In this document: positions 45,358-56,604 of the stretch, in pieces
How the letters are laid out: each line of letters starts with the position of its first letter
Numbering within the stretch: the stretch's first letter is position 1
NCBI GenBank assembly: GCA_945859605.1
Contig: OX243814.1
Coordinates: 35,210,452 to 35,274,451, forward strand
DNA length: 64,000 nt
Source of the DNA: Lumbricus rubellus
Lineage: Eukaryota > Annelida > Clitellata > Crassiclitellata > Lumbricidae
Reading direction: 5' to 3'
Notes under the pieces: model-generated
The model's database searches: none
What the model was told of the DNA's origin: nothing
What the model saw: the letters and a program-made list of their open reading frames with translations, nothing else
Made by a program: the position numbers and the translations under genes

Positions 45358-45630
45358 CCTAGTTAGCTACACTGGTAAGCGAGACTGCGAGAGCGGCATA
45401 CGTCTGTTGGTTGCAACGTACTGCGGTTCAAGCCCCGGGCTGGGAGTTGACATTCAGAGATTTAGATATCTCGGGCTAGCATGCATAGGACGCGGTAGGG
45501 CAAGCTGCTGTGAAGCAACCTTGGGCAAGGCGCTTACCCATCATTGTCTGTGGGGAAGGCAACATGAAACCACCTCACTCGTCTCATCCCCGGGTGGCAC
45601 AAGCCTTTGGGCAGAGAACCATCATCATCA
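45358..45630 (+). mobile_element. SINE family B, copy 2
   Basis: Begins CCTAGTTAGCTACACTGG, B box GGTTCAAGCCCCGGG, body with CAACCTTGGGCAAGGCGC and CATGAAACCACC, tail CAGAGAACCATCATCATC. Longer than the copy at 1717. Confidence 0.85.
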
Positions 45631-45892
45631 AATAAACTGCTCAACAGCACTCTTCACTTAAATATATCAGTGAACGATGCAGACCTGCCTCACCTATAGA
45701 CACTAGTCAGAAATTTCCCAAGTGAATCCTAGTTCTAAGTCTATCTTGAACACAGGTGTGTCATAAATCTCCAATCATAATTACAGCTGCTATCAAACAG
45801 CATTTAACAAAATAGAGTAATAGACCAATGAAAACGCACTACGAGATCAGGAAGTAAGTAGTACTTTTAGCTTCATTCTAAATATTCTGGCA

Positions 45893-46296
45893 AATCTATA
45901 TATATATATAAATCTAACCGCGTTTGGCACCTGACGCAAGATCTCCGAACTTTCTTCATTGATTGCTTTCGAAACTTCACCAAAACGTTTAGTTCCAACA
46001 CGGCCGGGTTTGCAGAATGCTTTTTGGGAAAAAACGCAATCTTTTAAGCTAAAAAAGCAACTTTGCAAATTCCGCCGTTTCAACACATAGCCTACGCCGT
46101 CAATAAGCCTTGCATACCGATTCGGGCATGTTTGTTCCGTAAATTTCTTTAGCGCATTTCATTACGGCCTTCGCATTTCATTACGGCCTTCTTGCTCAAG
46201 CGTTTTATGGCGTGATCTGCGTCGCCATCGCGGAGGGGGAGGGGGAGGGGAAGTCTTTTTTGCCACAGCAACGCGTGGCTGGGTACAGCTAGTATT
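45893..46296 (-). mobile_element. Unclassified ACTAGCTG-type repeat, copy 1
   Basis: On the minus strand it starts ACTAGCTGTACCCAGCCACG, CGTTGCTGTGGC, continues into a C/T-rich (CCCCTC)n run, and ends at TATATATATAGATTTG. Same head and tail as the two insertions at 47363 and 48351. No TIRs. Confidence 0.7.
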
Positions 46297-46977
46297 ATAT
46301 ATAATTATACACGTATTATTGTGTGAAGTAAAATACTAAAACAGTTAAACCCTCTCAGCAATTTAATGCTCAAACGTTCTTTGGCATACAGCAGATTCCT
46401 ATTTAAATACTGATTTTAAAAATAAAACCACTAGTTACTTGGAATCTTTTTATAAATATTTTAGGCCATCACAAATAAACCCCGTCTTTCAAGATGCACA
46501 AGACAAGTTACCTTGCACGCATCTTTCGCCTCTTGCGCTTCAGCCTTCGCATTCTCTTCTTTCGCCACTAAAAGTTCACAAGACATCACATTGGTACACA
46601 CAGAAACATATAGGGCGTCTCGATAGGTCGTGAACGATTTTGAATGCAGACAAATATACGTTATGCACAATATAATGTGGAAAGTTTTATACTGGCGGAT
46701 AGGTCATTCAAATGAAAATGTTAATATAAAAAAATTTGATCACTAGCTCACTTAATAAAATTGTAGCGCCAATATCCGTGACGTCATCAAATTCGTGCCA
46801 AATAAATGTCAAGTTAAGCCGCAAACAATACTGTACGACCATCATTGTTAATCCACACATAATTAGTTAATACAAATTAGCATTTAGTATTTAATAATGT
46901 TTCCTTTACTCTTTATTACAGCCTCAAGTCGATTAGTCATCGAGCAAATAGATTTTTCAGAGTTGTCAGAGGTAGGC

Positions 46978-47362
46978 CTATTGATGTCCAATTGTCCATG
47001 CCTTACAAAGCCGACGTTTTAAGGTCGTTTGGGGTTCGGTATCGGCATAAACAGTTGCTGCCATAATACTCCAAACATTTTCCATTTTTGACAAATCCAG
47101 CGAATTAGGCGGCCAGTCCCTCGGTGAGATGTAGGCTATCCATTGATATTCTTGTTCAACCATTCGACTGAGGCCTTTGATGTGTGTGCACGTGCAGTCG
47201 TGCACCGTCCTGTTGAAATAATCCTTCGCCGTTATTATGAAACATTTTTGTGGCTGTGAACTGAGCGCATAGGCTACTGCACTTCGCTGGAATGCGGGTT
47301 TGACCTCTTTCTCCAGTATCTCATTGATGTAAAAAGTCGAAGTGACTGAAGTTTTATTTGGA
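46978..47362 (-). pseudogene. Tc1/mariner transposase C-terminal fragment
   Basis: Minus-strand frame containing YINEILEKEVKPAF, the DDE-family block ISPRDWPPNSLDLSKMENVW, and LKRRLCKAW near the end, stop at 46978. The IS630/Tc1 family normally has N/DPIEN where this has SKMEN, so it is decayed. The N-terminal half is lost where the repeat at 47363 inserted. Confidence 0.8.
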
Positions 47363-47939
47363 ACTAGCTGAACCCGGCCACGCGTTGCTGTGGCTGAAAA
47401 GAGGCTCCCCTCCCCTCCCTTCCCCTCCCCCTCCCTGCCGTCTTCGTCCCGCTCCCTCCGCTCCTTTCCTCCGTGACGCCGTGAAGGTCGCTTTGGGGAA
47501 AGGCTTCCTTCCCCCGGCCCCTCCACTCCCCTTCCCCCTCGACCTCCACCTCCCCTCCCCTTCGCTCCCTTCCCACCGTCTTCGTCCCGCTCCCTCCGCT
47601 CCTTTCCTCCGTCACGCCGTCAAGGCCGCTTTGTGAAATTTTGAATCGCTTATGACGTCAGAGGACGCGACATCATTGATGTTTAGTCTGCTGTGTTTGG
47701 AGACATCGTTTGTGAAATGTGGCAGCCGTGTGGGACGTGTTGAATTTGTAAATGGCGGACGAACGGATTGCAAAGTTCACTTTTTGTGGAAACGATTGCA
47801 TTTTTTGGGGTGAAAAAATCTTAAGACACGATGCTATTTGAATGGAAGGTTTTGGTAAATTTTCACAACAATCGGTGTGTAGCTTTCGGCGTGGTGTTAA
47901 CAGGAACTATTGGAAAGTTTCATTTTTATATATATAGAT
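47363..47939 (+). mobile_element. Unclassified ACTAGCTG-type repeat, copy 2
   Basis: Head ACTAGCTGAACCCGGCCACG then CGTTGCTGTGGC, and a long C-rich tract made of two tandem segments of about 135 bp (CCGTCTTCGTCCCGCTCCCT twice). Then AATGGAAGGT...AACAATCGGT, and the tail TTTCATTTTTATATATATAG. Confidence 0.8.
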
Positions 47940-48350
47940 GATGTGAGGTTTTGTTAATCCAACTGTTTATGCCGAACCCGAACCCCGGACACTGAACACC
48001 TTAAAACGTCGGCTTTGTAAGGCATGGACATCAATAGGCCTATACCTCTGACAACTCTGAAAAATCTATTTGCTCGATGACTAATCGACTTGAGGCTGTA
48101 ATGAAGAGTAAAGGAAACATGATTAAATACTAAATGCTAATTTGTATTAATTAATTATGTGTGGATTAACAATAATGGTCTTACAGTATTGTTTGCGGCT
48201 TAACTTGACGTTTATTTGGCACGAATTTGATGACGTCACGGATATTGGCGCTACAATTTTATTAGGTGAGCTAGTGATCTAATTTTTATATTAACATTTT
48301 CATTTGAATAACCTATCCGCCAGTATAAAACTTTCCACATTATATTGTGT

Positions 48351-48955
48351 ACTAGCTGTACCCGGCCACGCGTTGCTGTGGCAGAAAAGACCGTCATCTG
48401 CCTCCTCCCCCTCCCCCGCCCCCCTCCCCGTCCCCCTCCCACTCTCCCTTCCCCTTCCCGTCCCCCTCCCCGTTCCTCTTCCCCCTCCCACTCCCACTCC
48501 CCTCCCCGTTCCCCTTCCCCTCCCGTCCGCGTCCCCGTCCCCTCTCCCTCTCCCTCCCTCTTTCCCCTCCCCCTCACCCTCACTCTTCCTTCTTTCCTCC
48601 CGGACAGCGACATATGCGCTATCGCGATTTTTGGGCGACTTTTGGGCAACCCTGATCGAAGTTGGTCATCTCGCGACTTTTGGGCGACTTTACAACGTAA
48701 TGTCACGACAAAAACGTTTCCGAAATCTGGCAACCCTCATAGACGTTGGAAAGTGTATAATTTGCAAATGGCGGCCGAACGGATTTCAAAGTTCTCTTTT
48801 GTGGAAAATGCTGGGTTTTTTCGGGAAAAAAGCATACTACAACACGGTTCTATTTGAATGGAAGGTGTCCTAAAATTTTCAAAACAATCGGTTCGTCAGT
48901 TTTCGAAAACACTCATAACGCACGGTTGGAAAGTTTCATTTTTATATATATAGAT
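48351..48955 (+). mobile_element. Unclassified ACTAGCTG-type repeat, copy 3
   Basis: Head ACTAGCTGTACCCGGCCACG, a (CCCCTCCC)n tract at 48403-48590, then TTTGAATGGAAGGTGTCC, AAACAATCGGTTCGTC and the tail TTTCATTTTTATATATATAG. Inserted in the right fold-back arm. Confidence 0.8.
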
Positions 48956-49576
48956 AACATATATTTTTCTGCATTCAAAATCGTTCACGACCTATCGAGA
49001 CACCCTATATATCAGAACAAAAGGTTTTCATTTCCATACTTTGGAATTCATTCTGTTGCCGTTGGGTCTAAGGTCACACAGATCTCCACTAGAGCTGATG
49101 TAGCATCGGCCTAAAAGGTCTGGTCAACAACCTCAAAGTTGTGCTCACTTTTTCTGTGTGTGTAGCAAACACATTTTTTCAAAACCTAAGCTATGCAAGA
49201 ATTCTCCTTTTTAGTACGATATATTAAATACACAGAAAGCCGTATCAAATTTCACAATGAATTTACTGTTTTTATATTGACAGTTTAATGACAAACCAAA
49301 CAGCATTGATTTCCAAGTAGTTTTTAGCATTTACTCTCATCATTGATGTTAAAACATGTTTTAGGTGTTTGATAACGAACCACTTAAGATCGAAAGCCAT
49401 CTGTTTTAAGTGACATTTTGGCTGGGTCAGTTTATGGAGAGGTTTGCATGGATCTTGTCACAGAAGTGCAAATGAACATTCATGCACTATCAATTTTATT
49501 TTCTTCTGCATGCCTGTGAATATGCCCGTTCTAATGAATTAGAGTCTTTAGTCAAATATGGAGTGTGTAATTAGGC

Positions 49577-49979
49577 CTAAAAAAATGTTGTGTTTCCGGT
49601 AACCCGACCGACCATCTTTTATAGCCGCAACTCAAATAGTTTTGTAAAAAAAATTGATTGAAAAAAAAAATTTTAACTTGGAAAAAAATGTATTTTTTCA
49701 ATTTTTTTAAAACATTTGTATTGACATAACAGAAAAGACGTCAACAAAATTAAAAGGACTGTTTTCTATAGCAGTTTTAGGTGCAGACAGTCGGGAAATA
49801 GGCAGTTTATACTTGCTTAGAACACGTACTTTGTTGCAGTGTGTACCTTTGTGCAAAAAAGACTAGTAGGTATACTTTTTCGGATAGTCACTGCATAAAA
49901 TTTTTTACCAAAATAAAAATATTTTTCGACTTACCTCCCCAATTTTTTTTAGCTCTGTTACCGAAAACACAACATTTTT
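49577..49979. mobile_element. Harbinger-like MITE, copy 2
   Basis: GGCCTAAAAAAATGTTGTGT ... ACACAACATTTTTTAGGCC with a TTA duplication. The interior matches 40348-40731, including GTGCAGACAGTCGGGAAATA and TTTTTCGGATAGTCACTGCA. Confidence 0.85.
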
Positions 49980-49984
49980 TAGGC

Positions 49985-50611
49985 CTTACGATAATCATTC
50001 AAATTACCTGTACGCAAAAAATCTAGAAATTAAAATTTTTGAACACAATTTGAAGCTAGATCTTTAAAAGTAACTGAAACCTGTTTATAATTAAAGCCTG
50101 AAAATGACAAATAAAAGGAAGTCTTAATTCTGACTAATTATAACTAAAAAATAATGATAATGATAAAGCTGAATTTAAAAGTAATAACTAATTCCACAAT
50201 CCAAAATGTAAAATAATAACAATTACAATTAAAATTGAATGGATAATTAAAACATCACTGTAAGCAAAACCCATTCTTGATAACAATAAACATATTTTAC
50301 ATACCTTAGCTCTCATTTTCTGAGAGGAACTGAAAAATAAAACAATCAAGTTAACATTTGCATGTACAATATATTATCTCTTTTAAACTTTCAGTGCATT
50401 AGTAGTCAAGTGTACTCAAAAGGAATTCGGTATGGCATTTTGCCAAGCACATATTCTTTTCTGGCACAGTGTGAACTGGTAATTCCTTCTAAACATATTC
50501 TGACTCATACCACCCTACTTTTTTTATTAGAGCCTTCTATGGGGATTGATTTTCTTCTAATTCCAGGTGGTCCTCGGGCTATAGAAATAGGCTACAGTGT
50601 TATATTCGTTA
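49985..50611. other. AT-rich intergenic, nothing recognised
   Basis: No repeat with visible ends and no supported exon. Confidence 0.4.
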
Positions 50612-50792
50612 ACGGAAACGATAAGTCGAACTGAAAATAATCCATTCCGTTAACGGTAAGTATAACGATAACTGAAAATATTCTAAGAACGAAAACTGAA
50701 CGGAAACGGAAATAAATGATGCCGAACTGAATAGAAACTGTAACGATAATTAAAATCCGAACGGAAATTATACACATTTATGACTAAAAATA

Positions 50793-50925
50793 GAAATGAA
50801 GTAATTTACTTACTGACTTAAATTAGCGGTGAACCAGCCTTTCGTTGGACTATGTTATAGAAATGAAGTAATTTACTTACTGACTTAAATTAGCGGTGAA
50901 CCAGTCTTTCGTTGGTCTATGTTAA
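50793..50925. repeat. 67-bp tandem duplication
   Basis: Two copies, both carrying GTAATTTACTTACTGACTTA and GCGGTGAACCAG..TTTCGTT, with few differences. Confidence 0.9.
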
Positions 50926-51010
50926 GAGAAAGTCGTTAATCTCGCGAGATTTCTCGGTATATAACGGTATTATCGTTCACAGTGTTGTCGTTCAGCGGTT
51001 CTTTTCGAGA

Positions 51011-51439
51011 ATGTCGTCAAGTTTAGCTCATTTGTTGTCCGGTAGGAAAAAGGAGAGTCCAGTTTGGGAATATTTTGAGTATTGTGAAGAGTCTGGCAAA
51101 TCGAAGTGCGTTGTGATCGATGAGAAAACGGGAAATGAGTGTGGCGTATTTTTGGCAGGGAAGAACTCGACCAACTTGATCAGCCACTTAGCACGCTTTC
51201 ATAAATTGGCACACGCGGCATTTGAAGAGAAGGAAAAATGCAAGGAAGAGGAAAAGCGTGGTTTGAAAAGAAAGGGACCTGTGGATGTCGCAGCGCCAGC
51301 GTCAAAGATGCAGTCATTAGAAGGTTGTTTTCAGCGTAAAATCGTCACATGGCCTCTGGATTCGTCAGAGCATGTTCGACGTCTGAACAGCGTACTGGAT
51401 ATGATCGTGTCTACGGCGTCCCCGGTTACACTACGTTGA
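51011..51439 (+). CDS. BED-type zinc finger protein, truncated hAT transposase N terminus
   Basis: A frame from ATG 51011 encodes 142 aa; an upstream in-frame start at 50912 is possible. The segment SPVWEYFEYCEESGKSKCVV, then CGVFLAGKNSTNLISHLARF and HK, fits a BED finger (two Cys, two His) as found at the N terminus of hAT transposases and ZBED proteins. Lys/Glu-rich linker and ...VTWPLDSSEHVRRLN follow, and the frame ends where the transposase core should begin. I read it as a remnant of a transposase gene. A domesticated short BED protein is possible. Confidence 0.7.
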   Translation: MSSSLAHLLSGRKKESPVWEYFEYCEESGKSKCVVIDEKTGNECGVFLAGKNSTNLISHLARFHKLAHAAFEEKEKCKEEEKRGLKRKGPVDVAAPASKMQSLEGCFQRKIVTWPLDSSEHVRRLNSVLDMIVSTASPVTLR

Positions 51440-52235
51440 TAGACCTTCAACTTCAAGTAACTACGTTGATTGAACTCGAAGTAAGATTAATTAAGAATGG
51501 TAACCTGAATTGAAAGTATTTAAGAACTGTAACGTGAACTGAAATTTTTTAAGAACTGTAACTTGAACTGAAATTTTTTAAGAACTGTAACTTGAACTGA
51601 AATTATTTAAGAACTGTAACTTGAACTTGAACTGAAATTATTTGTGAACTGAAACTGAACTGAAACTGAAATTACTTCCAGCCGAACTGAACTGAAACTG
51701 AAATAGAAATTATTTTTAGAACTGAAATATCACTGATAGGCTAAGCATATTTTGGTAATCCCAAAGACTGCGTGCCCGTATACAAAATAAACACACAGAG
51801 TATACATTTACTATCAGCAGATTATTAAATTAAAAGCATGCTTAGTCCCTTATATTTGTAGTTTTGTAGTTGTCTTGCCACGCACTTCTTAAATGTAATT
51901 CACGCAGACAACTTGCCATGTTAAGTAAATTCAAAGCGCCAATGTTTTGTGTTTCCTATTATGCAGATTAAGATAGCAAGCACATAAACTGTATATTATA
52001 GTATTGATTTAACAACTGTTAAATTTAAACTCAAATACAGATCGCGTAAGATTTATATTTTTCTCAAAATTTTCACTCACCAGTCCGCTCCGTGTATAAC
52101 TCAAACCGGAAGTCTGAACAACCTCGCTTCTACTACACACCAAAGAACTAATATTATATCCGTCAAAAGGCACAAAATTAGTATGAATAATAATAATTAT
52201 TATTACGTTCATTTCGCTCTTAAACAGACTTGTTG

Positions 52236-52385
52236 TCAAGACCTCAAACCTCAAGACCAAGACCAAGACTTTGAACCTCAAGACCAAGACCTTGAACCTC
52301 AAGACCAAGACCAAGACCAAGACTTTTGGGCTCAAGACCAAGACAAGACCAAGACTTTTGGTCTCAAGACCAAGACAAGACCTTG
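52236..52385. repeat. (CAAGAC)n hexamer array, copy 1
   Basis: CAAGACCAAGAC-type hexamers with CTTTGAACCTCAAG interruptions. Confidence 0.9.
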
Positions 52386-52508
52386 CAAAAATGCAGGTTC
52401 TGCGATCTTAATGAAAACGTATTTTATTCAATTAATTCAAACAAAGCAACTCTATAAACAAACTGCAGAGAATTCAGAGTTCAGTTCGTGCTTACAAAAC
52501 TTCTTAAT

Positions 52509-52835
52509 GGGTAATTCCGTCTCAAATCAACAAATTTTTCGGAGATTTCCTGCAGGTCTACCATCTCAGATTTCAATGAAAATTTTACAGAATGTTTATT
52601 AGGGTATTACCGTATTAGATGAAACTATGCAAAATTTTAGATCGATATATTAATAAGTAGTTTTGAAGATAAGACGTCTTAAAAATTTAATATCTTCAAA
52701 ACTACTTAATTAAGATATTGATCTAAAATTTTGCATAGTTTCATCTAATACCCTAATAAACATTCTGTAAAATTTTCATTGAAATCTGAGATGGTCGACC
52801 TGGAGCCATTTTGTTGAATTGAGGCGGAATGACCC
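52509..52835. mobile_element. Near-perfect palindromic MITE of the GGGTCATTCCG family
   Basis: Left GGGTAATTCCGTCTCAAATC and right ...TTGAGGCGGAATGACCC. The inner arms of about 115 bp (52555-52670 and 52680-52800) are almost exact inverses meeting near 52675. TAAT flanks both ends (52505-52508 and 52836-52839), a 4-bp duplication as in 35905-37258. Confidence 0.9.
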
Positions 52836-53296
52836 TAATGTGATTATGTGCAATGTTATTGCAAATGGCGCAAGAAACAATCATATTTTGGACCAGAGAC
52901 TCTGACAGCATCAACTGCGTTGGACTTCGAGGTCCATAGGGATCTGTGGACTTCTCTTCAAACATAGACGTCATAGTCAGTTGATTATATCCGAATGCAA
53001 CGATGCGCGGAACCGTTGATTGACTAGAGGTTGCCATTGTGAGAAATTAGTTTCAAATTACAAAAGATAAACGATTAATAACAAAACGGAAGTCAATTAT
53101 AGGCTTGCGAACCACCGGATACGGAAAAAAACATGAAGTCGAAATTGGTGCATAACTAAAAATAGAAACTGGGTGCGTTCCTGAATAACGCTACCCATTG
53201 ATTTCCACTAATGCACAAGTACATCGGCCCCACGATCTTAAAAATCGCCCTGATTATTCAATGTTAACACTGAAGGGCAGTGAAGGCTGGTCTTGG

Positions 53297-53455
53297 TCTT
53301 GAAAAACCAAGACCAAGACTTTGAACCTCAAGACCAAGACCAAGACCAAGACTTTGGCCCTCAAGACCAAGACCAAGACTTTTATTCTCAAGACCAAGAC
53401 CAAGACCAAGCCTTTTAAAAACGAACTCGAGCGCACTCGAGACCAAGACTTTAGT
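53297..53455. repeat. (CAAGAC)n hexamer array, copy 2
   Basis: Same hexamer and same CTTTGAACCTCAAG interruption as 52236-52385. Confidence 0.9.
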
Positions 53456-54649
53456 CTCGAGGACAACAAGTCTGCTCTTAAAATAGTTGACGCCCCACTC
53501 AAGTGCTGTTTTACTATTATTATAGACCTAGCCTACGATATTAAATACGATTAGGGCCTATGTTCCCATCTATATAATTATTACGTAGCAGAAAATTGTA
53601 TTTTCTAATTTCTACCCTTAGGCCTACCCTGTTCTAACAGTTAGCCTATGAGCTAGCCTACTGTTCTATTAGGCTACCGGTACGCGAGTTTCCAAAAGCC
53701 TGTATGGCCCAACGCATACGCGTAATACCGCGCTCATATTCGCTGGCTACCGGCACCTCGTTGGTTGCAACTCGTTCATTTATGGAGCCCTTCCAATGTA
53801 GGCCTATTAATGCTGTGATATCGCAGCGTAGATAATTGTAAGTAACAACGTACGTAGGACTAAAGAAGTAACAACGTAGGACTAAAGCTACGCTTTCTTT
53901 ATTCTGTGCTAATAGTAATAGGCCCTAGGCCTATTGGTTGTTTAATTATCAGACCACTCCGTCATTTCAACGGATTATTTCAACTTTATGTAGAATTCGC
54001 GCATTAATTTCACACACGTTTGAGTTTACTGGTTCTGGGTTCGTGTACCGAACTTATTCGTCGGGTTCGTCAGGGATTTTGCGTTGGACAGGATTTTTGT
54101 TCGCAAGTCGTCTTGTGTCGCTCACGTGTTGACGTTAGACGCCATCGTGATGCACGCGGGGTCGAGCTCAACCATCAAGACCGCTGTTGTCTAGCTGGTG
54201 TTTAGGGTAGGCCTATACATCTCACCGAAGGATGGTTCACGCAGGTCAGTGGAGTTAACTCGATCGGATGTTGTCTCTAGTGGCGTTCAAAACTACCGAC
54301 CTAGGCTACGAACGAAAAATGCTTTCTAGGCCTACTGTGCAGTCCTTGTGCTCCGACGATAGACCGGACACGTGCGTCATCTTCTACCAGCGAGGAGCTT
54401 CAGTTTCGTCAGCGTTTCGTGTTTTCGAGCCCTGTCACCTGTCGCCGCTTCTACTCTATCGACGCAACCTGTACCAGAGACTCTGAACATATTCCACCAT
54501 CTGAAGGCTATAGCTGTTGACGGGATTCCGTTGGATGATTCTACGTGTCTGCGAGGGATCGTGAGTCGCCACTGAAGACTGTTTCCGACTCGAGCACTGT
54601 GACTTAGCCTAATTTTGCTAATTGATGAAATTTTCTTGTTGTTATGACA
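53456..54649. other. Intergenic, possible decayed retroelement
   Basis: Several TAGGCCTA palindromes. 53940-54600 has codon-like composition but no recognisable motif; it ends at a LINE-like tail (54661). Confidence 0.35.
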
Positions 54650-54660
54650 ATTAACATCAC

Positions 54661-54960
54661 TTCGGCCAGTTAGCGCAGAGAGACCCTAAGAGGCGCTATA
54701 TAAATACTGGGAATAAAAATTTAAAAAAATAAACGGATTCATCTGATTTTCATTTGACTATAAGCACCATAGCCTATTATTTGCAAGATAAATCTCGCTC
54801 CTCATCAGAGGACTCTGCTGCTACCCTTAATTGTTCATGCTTTTGTCACCAGCCGCTTGGACTAGCCTACTGCATGTTGCTCTATTCTGGTTGGTTTGCC
54901 TATATTATTGATATCCCGACATGACCGTGTTCTTCGGTCTGCGCCGATCAACAAAAATCG
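54661..54960 (+). mobile_element. CR1-like LINE fragments
   Basis: 54661-54735 has the LINE tail block GAGGCGCTATATAAATACTG. 54834-54950 retains RT remnants VHAFVTSRLD, CSILVGLP and HDRVLRSA, broken by stops and indels. Confidence 0.7.
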
Positions 54961-55048
54961 GCAGCGGCGGCACTAAAGAAATGTCCGCGGCGACGGCGCG
55001 GTCAGCGCAGGGCTCTGGTTCGGAAGCCATAATGTATTAATGTGGGGA

Positions 55049-55810
55049 CAGTGATGCCACAGCTGGGTTTTTCCACTAGATCTGGGTTTTTTGGCTTTCG
55101 TCTGGGTTTCTGTTTTTTTTCGGACAAAATCTGGGTTTATTTTGGTGAGTTGACCATTTTGTACTAAAACACATGCATATTCTGCGAAATTCAATGTAAA
55201 ATGGTTGTGATACATAATTTTGTTCCACTAATTTTAAACTCCACAATCAAGATCTCAAATAACCAGAAATTTCGGACAACTTTAAAACTTTAACCAAAGA
55301 TATTAGAGTCTACGACTCTAATATCTTTGCTTTAACTTCGTAAACTTAAGCCACGCGAGCTATGTGTTTATAATTCTGGTGGGCTCGACCCGCTGCGCAT
55401 GCGCATATGAATATAATTCATTCATTCATTCAGAGCATTTATATAGCGCCCCTTAAAGAAACTACTCAGAGGCGCTCCCAGCCCAACCACGAACAAAGAA
55501 AAAAGACTTGAGGGACTAGTAGAACGCAGCCGGACTTAATTTGAACAAAGGGGTCTAAAATCACTTATATAATTATCGATTCGATCAGCTTTTTGTCGAT
55601 ATGGATGCCGAGTCTCTGACAACTTTAACATCCAAATTTTTTTAAACGTTTTATTCCATTCATTCGACGAACATTTTGTTGACCCTAATCTGAACCAGCG
55701 AAAAACCAACTTAATTTGAACAAAGGGGCCTAAAATCACTTATATGAATAGTCTGGGTTTTTTTCAGAAGGAAATCTGGGTTTATTTCTGAAACCTCAGT
55801 GGCAACACTG
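55049..55810. mobile_element. hAT-type MITE 2
   Basis: TIRs CAGTGATGCCAC and GTGGCAACACTG; target duplication TGTGGGGA/TGTGGGAA (7 of 8). Internal TCTGGGTTTTT motifs at both ends, and a directly repeated CTTAATTTGAACAAAGGGG near 55533 and 55709. A LINE tail is nested at 55422-55490. Confidence 0.85.
55422..55490 (-). mobile_element. CR1-like LINE 3' tail nested in hAT MITE 2
   Basis: Minus strand: GGGCTGGGAGCGCCTCTGAG, GGGGCGCTATATAAATGC, then the (TGAA)n tail. Confidence 0.75.
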
Positions 55811-56604
55811 TGTGGGAAAAATGAAGTACGGTGTCTCTCTTGTTTGCATTTTGATGGCTTATCTGGCTCTTTGGGCTGGCAATGTTCTGTAAAAAAGAAA
55901 ATTGCCTTCTGGGGCTATAGATTTCAATTACACGCATGTTTCAGCTTTATAGCGGAACAGTGAACTTGGAGTATGATTATGAACATTGGACATCAAACGA
56001 CAGCGTAGCCTAAATCAATCTGAACTTGTAAAATAAACTGAACAGCTTCATTCGTTTGTGATGTATGAGCATCACGAGCTCTCACTTTGCACTAGGAAAA
56101 CAAAGTAGGTCAATATGTCCATCAGAGTGTTATAGTGTTTAATAGGCCTGCAAGACTAGTGTTAGACATTTAAACAATGCATTGATTGCTGTAATTAAGC
56201 TATTATCGATGATGCTATCTTTACTAATTTTATAATCATGTTGCTGTTGTTGAGTAAAGTGCAAACACGCTTGCATGGTTATAGTGATCATGCAATTGCG
56301 GTTTCGAAACGCGTAGCGTGTCTGAATGCCAGGCTGCGTATGTTAGATTGTATGCCCACAATCGTCTCTATCTGTCTATCATGAAACAAACGAATTGGTA
56401 CCAGAAAAAACTTCGAAAAACGACAGGTGCTGGACGTGCTGACTTCGTGTAGTGAGTTTTTGGATTTGCATATTGCCCTTGAAAAGGCCTGTAAAAGTGT
56501 GCCCTTCAAAAGCCCAACATAGAAATACACAACCTTATCACATTGTTATTGGAAGTTTTACAAGTAAAGTTAAGCAACATAAAGGGAATCAGAGGACTGT
56601 TGCC
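55811..56604. other. 3' flank of the BTB gene
   Basis: Presumably includes the 3' UTR on the minus strand. I could not choose a poly(A) signal; TTTAAT (ATTAAA on minus) near 56138 is one candidate. Confidence 0.35.

Larger units (their letters stand above)
46611..49007. mobile_element. Mariner/Tc1-type element with fold-back arms and two nested insertions
   Basis: Ends TAGGGCGTCTCGATAGGTCG and ...CGACCTATCGAGACACCCTA, flanked by TA. The left arm (46611 to about 47060) recurs inverted on the right (about 47965-49007, interrupted by the insertion at 48351-48955). So the transposase 3' end and TIR are present twice, head to head. A second insertion, 47363-47939, cuts the transposase frame. Confidence 0.85.
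50612..51735 (+). mobile_element. Probable hAT-derived locus with orphan BED domain
   Basis: The BED-domain frame at 51011 is bracketed by two blocks of degenerate GAACTGAAA/AACGGAAAC-type repeats (50612-50770 and about 51475-51735). A 67-bp tandem duplication (50793-50925) lies between the left block and the frame. No clean TIR or target duplication could be found. Confidence 0.5.

Noticed and set aside
47358..48873. Long Pro-rich frames on both strands
   Set aside because: They lie in the C-rich tract of the ACTAGCTG repeats and have no domain.
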